Positions 9,177 through 17,155 of a stretch of DNA of 64,000 nt are shown here, one piece after another. Both the position numbers and the translations under genes were made by a program. The notes under the pieces were generated by a model. That model was not told the origin of the DNA. It worked only from the letters and a program-made list of their open reading frames with translations, and did no database searches. The first letter of the stretch is position 1. Every line of letters starts with the position of its first letter. The stretch comes from Ancylobacter dichloromethanicus (lineage in GTDB: Bacteria; Pseudomonadota; Alphaproteobacteria; Rhizobiales; Xanthobacteraceae): NCBI RefSeq assembly GCF_018390645.1, contig NZ_JAHBGC010000049.1:62001-126000 (forward strand), in the 5' to 3' direction.

Positions 9177-11027
9177 ATGGAGCAGCTGGGCAGCGTGCTG
9201 TTCATCGCCTTGGACGGCGATCCGCCGGCCGAGCTGGATCTCGATCGGTTGCCGGACGCATCGGCGGTCGCCGCGAGGGTCAAGGCGGCTTTCGAATCCT
9301 TCATGGCTCCGTCAGCGACCTTCGCTGCCGGCTGTGACGGTGAGGTCATCCCGCCGGAGGCTGGGCTGTTCCTCGTCTACGCCTTCGGTCATGCATGGCT
9401 GTCGGCGGGCGAGCCGCAGACGGCGATCAAGGCCGGCTCCGGAAGCCGGCTGCTCGTGGCGGATGAACTCCTCCGGTGGCTCGTGCCGGCGGCGGCTGCC
9501 GATCGCACGATCCTTATTCTTGATTGCTGCCATGCCGCGGCATTCGACAGTTATGTCGCGGAACCCCACATTCCCCGCCTCATCGTCTATGCCTGCGGCC
9601 GGGACGAGAAGGCCATCTCGCTGCATGGTGATCAGGCGAGCCGGCTCAGCTTGGCCCTTGGGAGCGAGTTGACGCCGCGCGCGGCGCCCCTGTTCGGACC
9701 GCAGCTGTCCCGATCGACGCCGGTCGACCTCGTTCATACCGTCGGCGAGGTCGCGAGGTATCTCGATCGGAATACGGTGCTGACCGGCCAGACGGTCGAC
9801 TACCGCATGAATGGCCGCGCGATCCTCCTAGGTCGAAGCCATCATGCTGCGGCAGGCGGCCGTGAAGGAGCTGTTGCCAGGATCCGCGGCATCCTGATTG
9901 CCGGCGGGGCCACGGCAGCGATCCTGATGGTGGGCCTTGGCTGGTTCTATTGGAGCCATGTGCTCATCGAGATCGACCTCGCTGGCCTGCCAACGATCGC
10001 GAAGGATATCCGCGTCGCCGCGAGCGAGGAAGATCCCTCCACCAACGGCAGCCGGGTGTTTGACGAACGCGGAGTCAGCGGCAACCGCGTGCGCGTGTGG
10101 GCCCCGGCTTCGAATGTGCTGATACGAATCGAAGGTCAGTATGCGGACGGCAGCGACCGTGCTTTGGCCTTTCATCTGGATGTACAGCGGGGCTTCGATC
10201 CACGCACGAAGATGGTGTCGCTGGCCCTGCCGCCCGCGACCGCCGTCACCGCCCATCCGGGGATGGCCTTCGTTCCGGCAACCACCTGGTTCCATGGATT
10301 GGACAGCGAATCCCGAGCAAACGAGAGCTCCTATTGGATCGATATCCGCCCACCGACGGTCGCTTCCTATCTCGATGTCGCTCGACGACTTATGAGCGAA
10401 GGCAAGATGGAACCGTATGATTCCTATATCCTGCAGGCTCGCCAGCGCAGTTCCGCCGTCGAAGCGACGGGCCTCGGGCAGTTGCATCAGCTGAGCAATG
10501 ATCTCGGGAAGATATTCAGCATCATAGAGGCGGATAGCTCCGAACACGTCGCCGCGCCGGGCGAAATCGCTCTGGGACTCGGCGAGTTGCCGTGCGACAC
10601 GTGCCCCGCGCCAATGATGCGGACCGAGGCGGAGCTGTACTGCTCATCGCGGAACCTGCGTCTTCCGACCGACCTCGAATGGGAGCTTGCGGTTCGCGGT
10701 GTCGATGGCCGGGTCTATCCTTGGGGTAACCGCCTCGACGAAGCGCGTGCGAACCTGCCCGGACTACCAAAGGTCGGCGCACCCTCCCCGAACCTCAAAC
10801 CTGTCGATGCCTATGCTTCCGAGAGGAGCCCGTTCGGCCTCGTCGACACGGTAGGCAATGCCGGCGACTGGGTCCTCGCGTCCTATGACCGATCCTATAT
10901 GGGTGCCACCTATCGCCATAACCCTTCCGACGCCACGTCGTATCAACTACTTCCGATCACTGATGAGACATCGACAATCCGGGAGATCACGGCACGTTGT
11001 GTGGCCGGTCCGCAGGTGAACCCGTAG
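9177..11027 (+). CDS. Caspase-like protease fused through a membrane segment to an FGE-sulfatase domain
   Basis: A 616-aa fusion. Residues 1-220 look like a caspase (C14/CHF) domain: the candidate dyad is H72 in VYAFGHAW and C118 in LILDCCHAA, matching the GHG and D-x-C-H positions of bacterial metacaspase-like proteins. Residues ~236-259 form one strong membrane segment. The C-terminal part (about 375-612) has the pattern of formylglycine-generating-enzyme/SUMF1 domains: PGMAFVP, SYWIDIRPPTVASYLDVARRL, RLPTDLEWELAVRG and YPWGN. I do not see the paired catalytic cysteines of true FGE, so this part may be a ligand-binding fold. FGE-type domains fused to caspases are known as sensor/effector pairs and as diversity-generating retroelement targets, but no reverse transcriptase is present. 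Confidence 0.75.
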   Translation: MEQLGSVLFIALDGDPPAELDLDRLPDASAVAARVKAAFESFMAPSATFAAGCDGEVIPPEAGLFLVYAFGHAWLSAGEPQTAIKAGSGSRLLVADELLRWLVPAAAADRTILILDCCHAAAFDSYVAEPHIPRLIVYACGRDEKAISLHGDQASRLSLALGSELTPRAAPLFGPQLSRSTPVDLVHTVGEVARYLDRNTVLTGQTVDYRMNGRAILLGRSHHAAAGGREGAVARIRGILIAGGATAAILMVGLGWFYWSHVLIEIDLAGLPTIAKDIRVAASEEDPSTNGSRVFDERGVSGNRVRVWAPASNVLIRIEGQYADGSDRALAFHLDVQRGFDPRTKMVSLALPPATAVTAHPGMAFVPATTWFHGLDSESRANESSYWIDIRPPTVASYLDVARRLMSEGKMEPYDSYILQARQRSSAVEATGLGQLHQLSNDLGKIFSIIEADSSEHVAAPGEIALGLGELPCDTCPAPMMRTEAELYCSSRNLRLPTDLEWELAVRGVDGRVYPWGNRLDEARANLPGLPKVGAPSPNLKPVDAYASERSPFGLVDTVGNAGDWVLASYDRSYMGATYRHNPSDATSYQLLPITDETSTIREITARCVAGPQVNP

Positions 11028-11131
11028 GCCATTCGCACCGTCGCTACGAGGCCTCACGGTCACCACGCCACGCCTGGATCCTGCAATTCAGCCAGACCGG
11101 CCAGTTTGGCCGACGTCGCGGTCCTATGTAT

Positions 11132-11206
11132 CTCAATCGTCGTCGCCCTCCTCCGGACACTCCTCCTCGTCGTCATCAGCATCGTCGTCGTCCGTCGCGA
11201 AGGTTC
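11132..11206 (-). pseudogene. Possible remnant: acidic C-terminal tail without a start
   Basis: Between the caspase-FGE gene and the PIN-like gene, the minus strand reads about 20 consecutive Asp/Glu-rich codons ending at a TGA (11132-11134). Upstream, the frame runs into the end of the PIN-like gene with no convincing start. It may be the leftover 3' end of a gene replaced by the PIN-like gene, or simply a low-complexity repeat. Weakly supported. Confidence 0.2.
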
Positions 11207-11263
11207 GCCAGCAGGTGGATACACAGCACCTTTGTACACGGAGACCGAAACTCCAAATGCGCT

Positions 11264-12274
11264 CTAATCGTTCAGGAATGAAAACAGGTCCTCCACGCCG
11301 TCACGCCCGGCTCTAATCAGCTTTCCAGTGGGTAGAGCCACCGGCGAATATGGCCGGCATTCTTCAAGCATATCGATAAGCACTCGATCCGCCGTTACAA
11401 TTACATCCGTCTCGACAAGATATGAAAATAGTTGTGTGTCGCCAGGCGAGCCAGTTGTCACCTTTCGAAACCGCTGCTGGAAGGAATGAGCCCATCGCAG
11501 CCATTGCCTCGGAACCATTTTTTCGGATACCGAGTGCATCCAGAATCGGCCCCAGGCTTCGCCAGCGATCAGCCCTTGATCGAGTTCCACAAAGGGACCG
11601 ATCCAGTCACGATAAGCATCCCCGTGACGGCGAAGGGCAAATGATATCGCAACATAAGTCTCAATACGCCACACAGCCACGCTCGAACCATCCCACCCTG
11701 GCACGTGCATCGTTGGTCGGGCCACAACTTCGCTTAGGTTCGGGACTGACTTTAAGTTTGCTTCGTGCATTTGTTTACGCGCGTCTTCGTATTGTGCCCG
11801 TGCGGCCTCAAGAACGTATCTGTCTCCTAGAGCATTGATGCGATTCATTTCAAGATCTGGGTTCTCAGCACACCGCACCCAAAAGCCACCGGTCTTGCGG
11901 GACCAATCCTTCCGCAGGCGGTGGAAGAAGCTGAGGTCAGACTTATCGCGAAACCAAGATGGAAGGAGCACTTCAAAGGCCAAAAGCATTTCCATGCTCT
12001 CAGCATAGGCCTCAGTCATGAGCCTCTGAAAACGCGGATTCGTCATTAAGCGAACGAGTTTACCTTTCACACCAGGATCGCTCATCCGTAACGCCTCGTA
12101 GAGAATCGCTGGCGCAATTTGTAGACGGAAGGCTGGACCCGATGCCGCGCGCAGCAGCCGACCCTGCGCTTGAGCATCAACGACATACCGCCAAGCATTG
12201 GAATCCAAAAGCACCCTAGTCTTGCCCTTGGGATCCGCGCTGATCACCTCTGGGATGCGAGACAGACTGTGCAT
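11264..12274 (-). CDS. PIN-domain-like protein (candidate ribonuclease)
   Basis: 336 aa. The N-terminus has VLLDSNAWRYVVDA (acidic D24) and ILYEALR (E60). Near the C-terminus comes GDTQLFSYLVETDVIVTADR with D279, D290 and D296. This spacing of acidic residues (LLDxN start, TxD near the end) is the pattern of PIN-fold nucleases, with a long helical insert between. The protein is larger than VapC toxins and no small antitoxin is adjacent. It ends where ScpB is read in the same direction, one base apart (12274/12275), so it is probably co-transcribed with scpB and DUF1403. Its sequence looks less GC-biased than its neighbours, consistent with separate acquisition. Confidence 0.55.
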   Translation of the reverse strand: MHSLSRIPEVISADPKGKTRVLLDSNAWRYVVDAQAQGRLLRAASGPAFRLQIAPAILYEALRMSDPGVKGKLVRLMTNPRFQRLMTEAYAESMEMLLAFEVLLPSWFRDKSDLSFFHRLRKDWSRKTGGFWVRCAENPDLEMNRINALGDRYVLEAARAQYEDARKQMHEANLKSVPNLSEVVARPTMHVPGWDGSSVAVWRIETYVAISFALRRHGDAYRDWIGPFVELDQGLIAGEAWGRFWMHSVSEKMVPRQWLRWAHSFQQRFRKVTTGSPGDTQLFSYLVETDVIVTADRVLIDMLEECRPYSPVALPTGKLIRAGRDGVEDLFSFLND

Positions 12275-12979
12275 TCAGGCCTCGTCCGGAACCATCGGAT
12301 CATCGTCGAGGCCGAGAGTGGGGTCATCCACCTCGCCTTCGACCCCAAGTCCAAGCGGAATATCCCCTGCCAGGAGCATGTCCTTGCTGAGCAGGCCGGC
12401 ATCCTCTAGCGCCTCCATGTCGGGCAGGTCGCGCAGCGTGTCGAACCCGTAATGCACTAGGAACTCGCTGGTCGTCACATAGGTGTAGGGCGCCCCCGGC
12501 TGCGGCGATCGCGGTCCGGCGGCGACGAAGCCGAGCCGGCGCAGATGACCGATGGTGTCGCGGCTGATCTCCCGGCCGAAAAACTGGCTGAGCTCGCCGC
12601 GGGTGATCGGCTGGAAGTAGCCAATGCACAGCAGCACCAGCGCCTCCGACTGCGACAGCGGCTTGGGATCGTCCGTGCCGAGACCGGTGGCCACCTGGAT
12701 CGCCTCGGCAAAGCTCTTGCGGGTGCGGTGCTGCCAGCCGCCCGCGACCGCCACCAGCTCATAGGGCCGGCCGCGCAGCTCGGCGCGGATGTCGTTGATC
12801 AGATGATCGAGGCTGCAGTCGCGGCCGACCACTCTTGCCAGCACCTCGCGGGTCACGGGCTCGGGCGAGGCGAAAATCACCGCCTCGACCCGGCCCATCC
12901 ATTCGCGCCAGCGCAGCTCCTGCGGCAGCGCGCTGAGCTCGGCATCGAAACTCACCGGGGTTTTGGCGCGCCGTGCCAT
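12275..12979 (-). CDS. scpB: ScpB-like segregation and condensation protein
   Basis: 234 aa from ATG 12979; the longer open frame upstream overlaps the DUF1403 gene and is rejected. It shows the two winged-helix domains of ScpB, including RWREWMGRVEAVIFASPEPVT, ITRGELSQFFGREISRDTI and a beta-wing ending at TYVTTSEFLVHYG. The C-terminus is acidic. ScpB is the kleisin-associated subunit of SMC-ScpAB, but no smc or scpA lies nearby. Plasmid copies with this DUF1403-integrase neighbourhood are a separate group whose role is not established. The gene begins 1 bp after the DUF1403 stop. Confidence 0.85.
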   Translation of the reverse strand: MARRAKTPVSFDAELSALPQELRWREWMGRVEAVIFASPEPVTREVLARVVGRDCSLDHLINDIRAELRGRPYELVAVAGGWQHRTRKSFAEAIQVATGLGTDDPKPLSQSEALVLLCIGYFQPITRGELSQFFGREISRDTIGHLRRLGFVAAGPRSPQPGAPYTYVTTSEFLVHYGFDTLRDLPDMEALEDAGLLSKDMLLAGDIPLGLGVEGEVDDPTLGLDDDPMVPDEA

Positions 12980-12980
12980 G

Positions 12981-13934
12981 TCAAAGACCGTAGAGCTTGA
13001 AGCTGGAGCGGCCGGTGAGCTCGCGCACCGCGCCCAGCGCCTCAAGCCGCTCAAACAGCCGACGCGCACCCCAGCGTGAGAGCTTTGCGGTTGCCAGCGT
13101 GCCCGGCACCGCGTCGTCCTCAAACAGCCGAGCGATCGCCTCCCCTGCCCCCTTGGCGCGCAGTTTCGGCGTCACCGTCTGCAGCCGGGCGGCGCGCGGG
13201 GCGATCTCGGCGGCACAACGCAAGGCCCGCGCCGAGGCTTGGGCCACGGCGAGGCAGAGCGCGGCGTCGAAGCCCTCGTCCGCTGGGCGCAGCCGCCCGC
13301 CCCGGCCGGCGCCACGGAAGGCGGCGCCATGCGCCCCGGCCATCAATAGCGGCACCGGCAGCGCCCACCGCAGGCGCAGCGCCAGCACCTGGTCGGCCAC
13401 CCACCAGCCGAGCAGCCCGGCGCTCGGCGCCGCCGTGGCGACGGCACGCAGCACCGCGGCGGCAATAAGCGGCGCCGGACGCCCCTCACTGAGGTGACGG
13501 TCGATCTCTTCCGGAACAGCGGCGAGCTGCGGGCTCCAGCCGAGGCCGAGCAGCGCACAGGTGGATTGGAGAGTCGTCGCATCGAGGTTCGGGGAGCGCG
13601 CGGCGAGGCGCCGCCAGGCGGCCAGCAGCCGGCCGGCGGGACCCGGATCGCTATCGGGAGGACGCAGCATCCAGGCATCGCGCAGGGCGGCTTCGTCCTC
13701 CGACCGTCCGACGTGGCGCGCCGCGGCAGCGGCACTGGTGAGCGCCAGCCGGGCGCGCCAGGCGCCGGCCCAGGGCGGGTCGGAGCGCACCAGATTGTCG
13801 AGGGAATTCAACGCTGCGCCGACGATAAAGGCAGCCTCCACCGGGTCGGCCATGGAGCCGCGCGGCAGCGCCCAGCCGGGGATGGCCGGCACGGCGATCA
13901 GGACCGAAGAGGGCGGAATCAGCGCGGCATCCAT
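12981..13934 (-). CDS. DUF1403 family protein
   Basis: 317 aa, very Ala/Arg/Leu-rich and mostly helical. The N-terminal IPGWALPRG followed by EAAFIVGAALNSLDNLVRSDPPWAGAWRARLAL and EDEAALRDA matches my memory of DUF1403 proteins, common on rhizobial plasmids next to scpB and a tyrosine recombinase. The C-terminal ~70 residues (LRAKGAGEAIARLFEDDAV... SRWGARRLFERLEALGAVRELTGR) look like a winged helix-turn-helix. Function is unknown. It is transcribed divergently from the integrase across a short region with a perfect inverted repeat. Confidence 0.7.
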   Translation of the reverse strand: MDAALIPPSSVLIAVPAIPGWALPRGSMADPVEAAFIVGAALNSLDNLVRSDPPWAGAWRARLALTSAAAAARHVGRSEDEAALRDAWMLRPPDSDPGPAGRLLAAWRRLAARSPNLDATTLQSTCALLGLGWSPQLAAVPEEIDRHLSEGRPAPLIAAAVLRAVATAAPSAGLLGWWVADQVLALRLRWALPVPLLMAGAHGAAFRGAGRGGRLRPADEGFDAALCLAVAQASARALRCAAEIAPRAARLQTVTPKLRAKGAGEAIARLFEDDAVPGTLATAKLSRWGARRLFERLEALGAVRELTGRSSFKLYGL

Positions 13935-14015
13935 GGCAGAAGCCTATCTATCATGTGCGCTTACGTCTATGATTTCGCGCAGTAACCGCACGCCTTGTCG
14001 CAAACAAATAACGAT

Positions 14016-14034
14016 CGATAATCTTGCATTATCG
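14016..14034. promoter_or_regulatory. Perfect inverted repeat between DUF1403 and the integrase
   Basis: CGATAAT-cttgc-ATTATCG: seven-base arms around a 5-base spacer, in the AT-rich divergent intergenic region. It lies ~26 bp before the integrase ATG and ~80 bp before the DUF1403 start. It could be an operator for both directions or a binding or core site of the recombinase. Confidence 0.5.
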
Positions 14035-14059
14035 GTCATTCTACTCTTTATATAGAAGG

Positions 14060-15160
14060 ATGCACGAAACGACCCCTCAGAGCCCCGAAAGCGACGCCCA
14101 GGAGCACGCCGCGCCCTCCCCTGCAGCGCCGCCACCCGTCGTCATTTCTGCGCCGCAGCCGTCGGCCGACCTGCCCGCCCATCTCGAACGCCTCGCCGAT
14201 CGTGCCCGGGACTATGTCGAAGCAGCGAGCTCGGCCAACACCCGCCGCGCCTATGCCGCAGACTGGAAGCATTTTTCCGCGTGGTGCCGGCGCCAGGCGT
14301 TGTCTCCCCTGCCCCCGGCCCCGCAGGTGGTCGGGCTCTACATCACCGCCTGCGCCTCCGGTGCGGCAACCGCCGATCGCCAGCCGAACGCCGTCGGCAC
14401 GATCGAGCGGCGTTTGTCGGCCCTCTCCTGGAACTATGCCCAGCGCGGCACGCCGCTCGACCGCGCCGACCGCCATATCGCCACCGTGCTCGCGGGGATC
14501 CGCAACACCCATGGCCGGCCGCCGGTGCAGAAGGAAGCCGTGCTGCCGGAGGACGTCATCGCCATGCTGGAGACGCTTGAGCGTGGCACGCTGCGCGGCC
14601 TACGCGACCGCGCCATGCTTCTGCTCGGCTTCGCCGGCGGGTTGCGGCGGTCCGAGATCGTCGCGCTCGATGCCGGCCGCGATCAAACCGAGGACGGCCG
14701 CGGCTGGGTCGAGATCCTCGACAAGGGGATGCTGGTGACGCTACGCGGCAAGAACGGCTGGCGCGAGGTCGAGATCGGCCGCGGCTCCTCGGACTCGACC
14801 TGCCCGGTCGTCGCCTTGCAAACCTGGCTCAAGCTGGCGAAAATTCCCCATGGACCGCTATTCCGGCGGGTCACCGGCCAGGGCAAGGACGTCGGCCCGG
14901 ATCGGCTCACCGACCAGCAGGTGGCGCGGCTGGTCAAGCGCACCGCGCTCGCCGCCGGCGTGCGGCCGGATCTGAGCGAGGGCGAACGAGAGAGTAAGTT
15001 CGCTGGGCATTCGCTGCGCGCCGGCCTCGCCTCCTCGGCCGAGGTCGACGAGCGCTACGTCCAGAAGCAGCTCGGCCATGCCTCGGCCGAGATGACCCGG
15101 CGCTACCAGCGCCGGCGCGACCGCTTCCGCGTTAACCTCACCAAGGCGGCAGGATTGTAG
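14060..15160 (+). CDS. Tyrosine recombinase/integrase
   Basis: 366 aa from ATG 14060; a TTG at 14024 would lie inside an inverted repeat and is less likely. After a ~40-aa Pro/Ala-rich lead there is a SAM-like core-binding domain (ANTRRAYAADWKHFSAWC, 59-76). The catalytic domain has R196 in GGLRRSEI, K231, H317 and R320 in HSLRAG, H340 in LGHAS and nucleophile Y349 in TRRYQ. All residues of the family are present, so it should be active. It is divergent from DUF1403-scpB, an association seen on other rhizobial replicons, and may resolve or integrate the element. No attachment site or tRNA gene is visible. Confidence 0.9.
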   Translation: MHETTPQSPESDAQEHAAPSPAAPPPVVISAPQPSADLPAHLERLADRARDYVEAASSANTRRAYAADWKHFSAWCRRQALSPLPPAPQVVGLYITACASGAATADRQPNAVGTIERRLSALSWNYAQRGTPLDRADRHIATVLAGIRNTHGRPPVQKEAVLPEDVIAMLETLERGTLRGLRDRAMLLLGFAGGLRRSEIVALDAGRDQTEDGRGWVEILDKGMLVTLRGKNGWREVEIGRGSSDSTCPVVALQTWLKLAKIPHGPLFRRVTGQGKDVGPDRLTDQQVARLVKRTALAAGVRPDLSEGERESKFAGHSLRAGLASSAEVDERYVQKQLGHASAEMTRRYQRRRDRFRVNLTKAAGL

Positions 15161-15296
15161 CGTCGGCCGAAGCATGCTCCGACCTTGCCGGTGCGTGCCC
15201 AGCGAGCCACTTCACGGACTTGCCCACTGATTTTTCGGGAATTGGAAGGCACCTCTGATAAGGTGACGGTCCAAGGCGTCTTGAGGCAAGTTAAGC

Positions 15297-15734
15297 ATGG
15301 CTCGACCTGGCAACAATCCGAAGCGACGGATAGCGCGCGAAGGCTTCCTGACAGACGAACGGAAAGCCGAGCTTGCGGTCAATGCGCGATACGGTGGCAG
15401 CGGCCATCATAAGAGGAACCCAGCGGACTACGGCCTAGAGAGAACCAATCCGCGGCCGACAAAGTCGCTTTGTGACGCTCTTAAGGTGATCCGGTTGGAG
15501 CAAGCCAGCGAGCTAATGCGTCGAGGCATTTCTCGAGGAGCAGTCAGCGAACTCGCCTACGATGGTTTTCCAAAATTCATCTGGTGCGTCGACGAAGATG
15601 GCGAGGTTTATGAGGCGAAAACTGACCCATCTACGTTAGGGGTATATCACGGCTACCGTCTTGAAGAAGAGGACGATCTGCGCGACTACGTAAGAGATAT
15701 TTGGAAGCAACGATGCCTGTCAGTTGGTCAATAG
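15297..15734 (+). CDS. Uncharacterised 145-aa protein, first gene of a two-gene unit
   Basis: A basic N-terminus (MARPGNNPKRRIAREGFL) is followed by RGISRGAVSELAYDGFPKFIWCVDEDGEVYEAK and a C-terminal HGYRLEEEDDLRDYVRDIWKQR. The family was not recognised; the FIWCVDEDGEVYEAK/HGYRLE pattern looks like a compact alpha+beta enzyme or toxin fold. The gene overlaps the next one by 22 bp, as in toxin-antitoxin or effector-regulator pairs. Codon use looks less GC-rich than in the neighbouring repABC and scpB regions, suggesting separate acquisition. Confidence 0.65.
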   Translation: MARPGNNPKRRIAREGFLTDERKAELAVNARYGGSGHHKRNPADYGLERTNPRPTKSLCDALKVIRLEQASELMRRGISRGAVSELAYDGFPKFIWCVDEDGEVYEAKTDPSTLGVYHGYRLEEEDDLRDYVRDIWKQRCLSVGQ

Positions 15735-17023
15735 CTGCCGAATGGGAGCAACTCGATGCCGGGTCGCCGGAGGAGCGTGCATGCTTTTCTGCGCTTGGCA
15801 TCAAGGCGCATGATCTTTGGCTGACAGAAGGCAACGACGTCCTGGCCAATAGGCTGCGTCAAGCGCCCCTACTCTCTGCCTACCACCTCGCCGAGTGGCT
15901 CGCCTGGAATTGGTGGCGTTTGCGTTGGGAGCCACGCTCAAATTCCAAGGATTGGGCTTACGCCCATCGTCTGACGACAATTGGATCGGGGTATATCTGG
16001 CCCAATTTGACGATTTTCTCCGATGGCGAACGAACCGCATTGATTTCGAAACCCACGACGGAACGCCCCCAAACGCCTTTCCGCTACATCACCGATCACG
16101 CGGTCATCCTGCCCGCCAGCGAGTTCGAGGCTGGCATTGACCTGTTCCTCAGTCAGGTGTTGGAGCGCCTTAGCTGGGCCGGCATCGAAGACAGCAATCT
16201 CCAGACAGTTTGGTCGGGCGTAATTGCAGAGCGTAAAACACCAGCTCTCGTACGCACTCGCAAATTGGAGGCTCTGCTGGGTCAGGATCCTGACTCCCAG
16301 GAGCAACTTGTCGATCAATTGGTTCGCGACATCGAGGATCTTGGGTTGTCTGGTGTTGAGGAGCTGGCAGCGGAACACGGCCAAAGCGGCAAGCTTTTGA
16401 CCGGGGACGACCTTCGTGAAGCAGCTCAGAGGAGCGGTTTCGATGCCTCGCCCCGCGATGTCATTCGGCTACCAGCTACTGAAGTGCCGAAGCGCAGCGG
16501 TCTGACCCCCGCTTACAGAGCAGGAGCCACGGCGGCCCGTGCCCTTCGTGAACACCACCGGCTCGGTGAGGGTCCGCTTACGGATGTCCAGTTAGCTGAG
16601 ATGGCGGGCGTTGTTCGCGCAATCATACCGGACGTTCGAGGCGGGGCATCTATCTCTTTCGCGCTCGACGAAAAGCCCACTCAGGGCCGGGTTGTTCTTC
16701 GATCCAAATGGCGGACTGGGCGCCGCTTTGAACTTGCACGGCTTCTGGGCGATCGTCTTGCCAGACCGCCGAGCGGAGCTCTTCTGCCCGCGACTCGCGC
16801 TTACACCTACCGACAGAAAGTTCAACGGTCCTTCGCCGCAGAATTGCTCAGCCCGTTCGAGGTTGTCGATGCGATGCTCGGCGACGATTATTCTATGGAA
16901 AATCAACAGGACGTTGCCGAACACTTCGAAGTCTCGCCCCTGACGATTCGTACATTGCTCGTGAATCACGGCCGCCTGGCTCGCGAGGAGCTTGAGACCG
17001 AATTTGAGACCGCCGCAGCCTAA
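15713..17023 (+). CDS. ImmA/IrrE-like protein with degenerate metal-binding motif
   Basis: 436 aa from ATG 15713, which overlaps the preceding gene. The C-terminal ~110 residues follow the ImmA/IrrE pattern: a stretch equivalent to RfTLAHELGH reads RRFELARLLGDR, followed by a basic region and QRSFAAELLSPFEVVDAML, then a helix-turn-helix-like EHFEVSPLTIRTLLVNHG. The HExxH histidines are replaced, so it is unlikely to be a working metalloprotease. The N-terminal ~280 residues are unrecognised. With its overlapping partner it could be a toxin-antitoxin or phage-sensing pair; that is inference from arrangement. Confidence 0.65.
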   Translation: MPVSWSIAAEWEQLDAGSPEERACFSALGIKAHDLWLTEGNDVLANRLRQAPLLSAYHLAEWLAWNWWRLRWEPRSNSKDWAYAHRLTTIGSGYIWPNLTIFSDGERTALISKPTTERPQTPFRYITDHAVILPASEFEAGIDLFLSQVLERLSWAGIEDSNLQTVWSGVIAERKTPALVRTRKLEALLGQDPDSQEQLVDQLVRDIEDLGLSGVEELAAEHGQSGKLLTGDDLREAAQRSGFDASPRDVIRLPATEVPKRSGLTPAYRAGATAARALREHHRLGEGPLTDVQLAEMAGVVRAIIPDVRGGASISFALDEKPTQGRVVLRSKWRTGRRFELARLLGDRLARPPSGALLPATRAYTYRQKVQRSFAAELLSPFEVVDAMLGDDYSMENQQDVAEHFEVSPLTIRTLLVNHGRLAREELETEFETAAA

Positions 17024-17155
17024 TGGGCTTCCATACGGCGAGCGGTCCGATTGTGCGGGCACGAGACGAACGTTGTTCTCGACCGAATGGAACGACCCGA
17101 TGGTTACCGAGCGTCGCCGGACGACTACACGGCTATTCCCGCGGTTCGACATGGG

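Noticed and set aside
9177-11027. FGE domain as a diversity-generating retroelement target
   Set aside because: No reverse transcriptase, no accessory gene and no template repeat were found in the flanking sequence.
14024-14059. TTG 14024 as the integrase start
   Set aside because: It would place coding sequence over a perfect inverted repeat and the likely promoter. ATG 14060 is more plausible.
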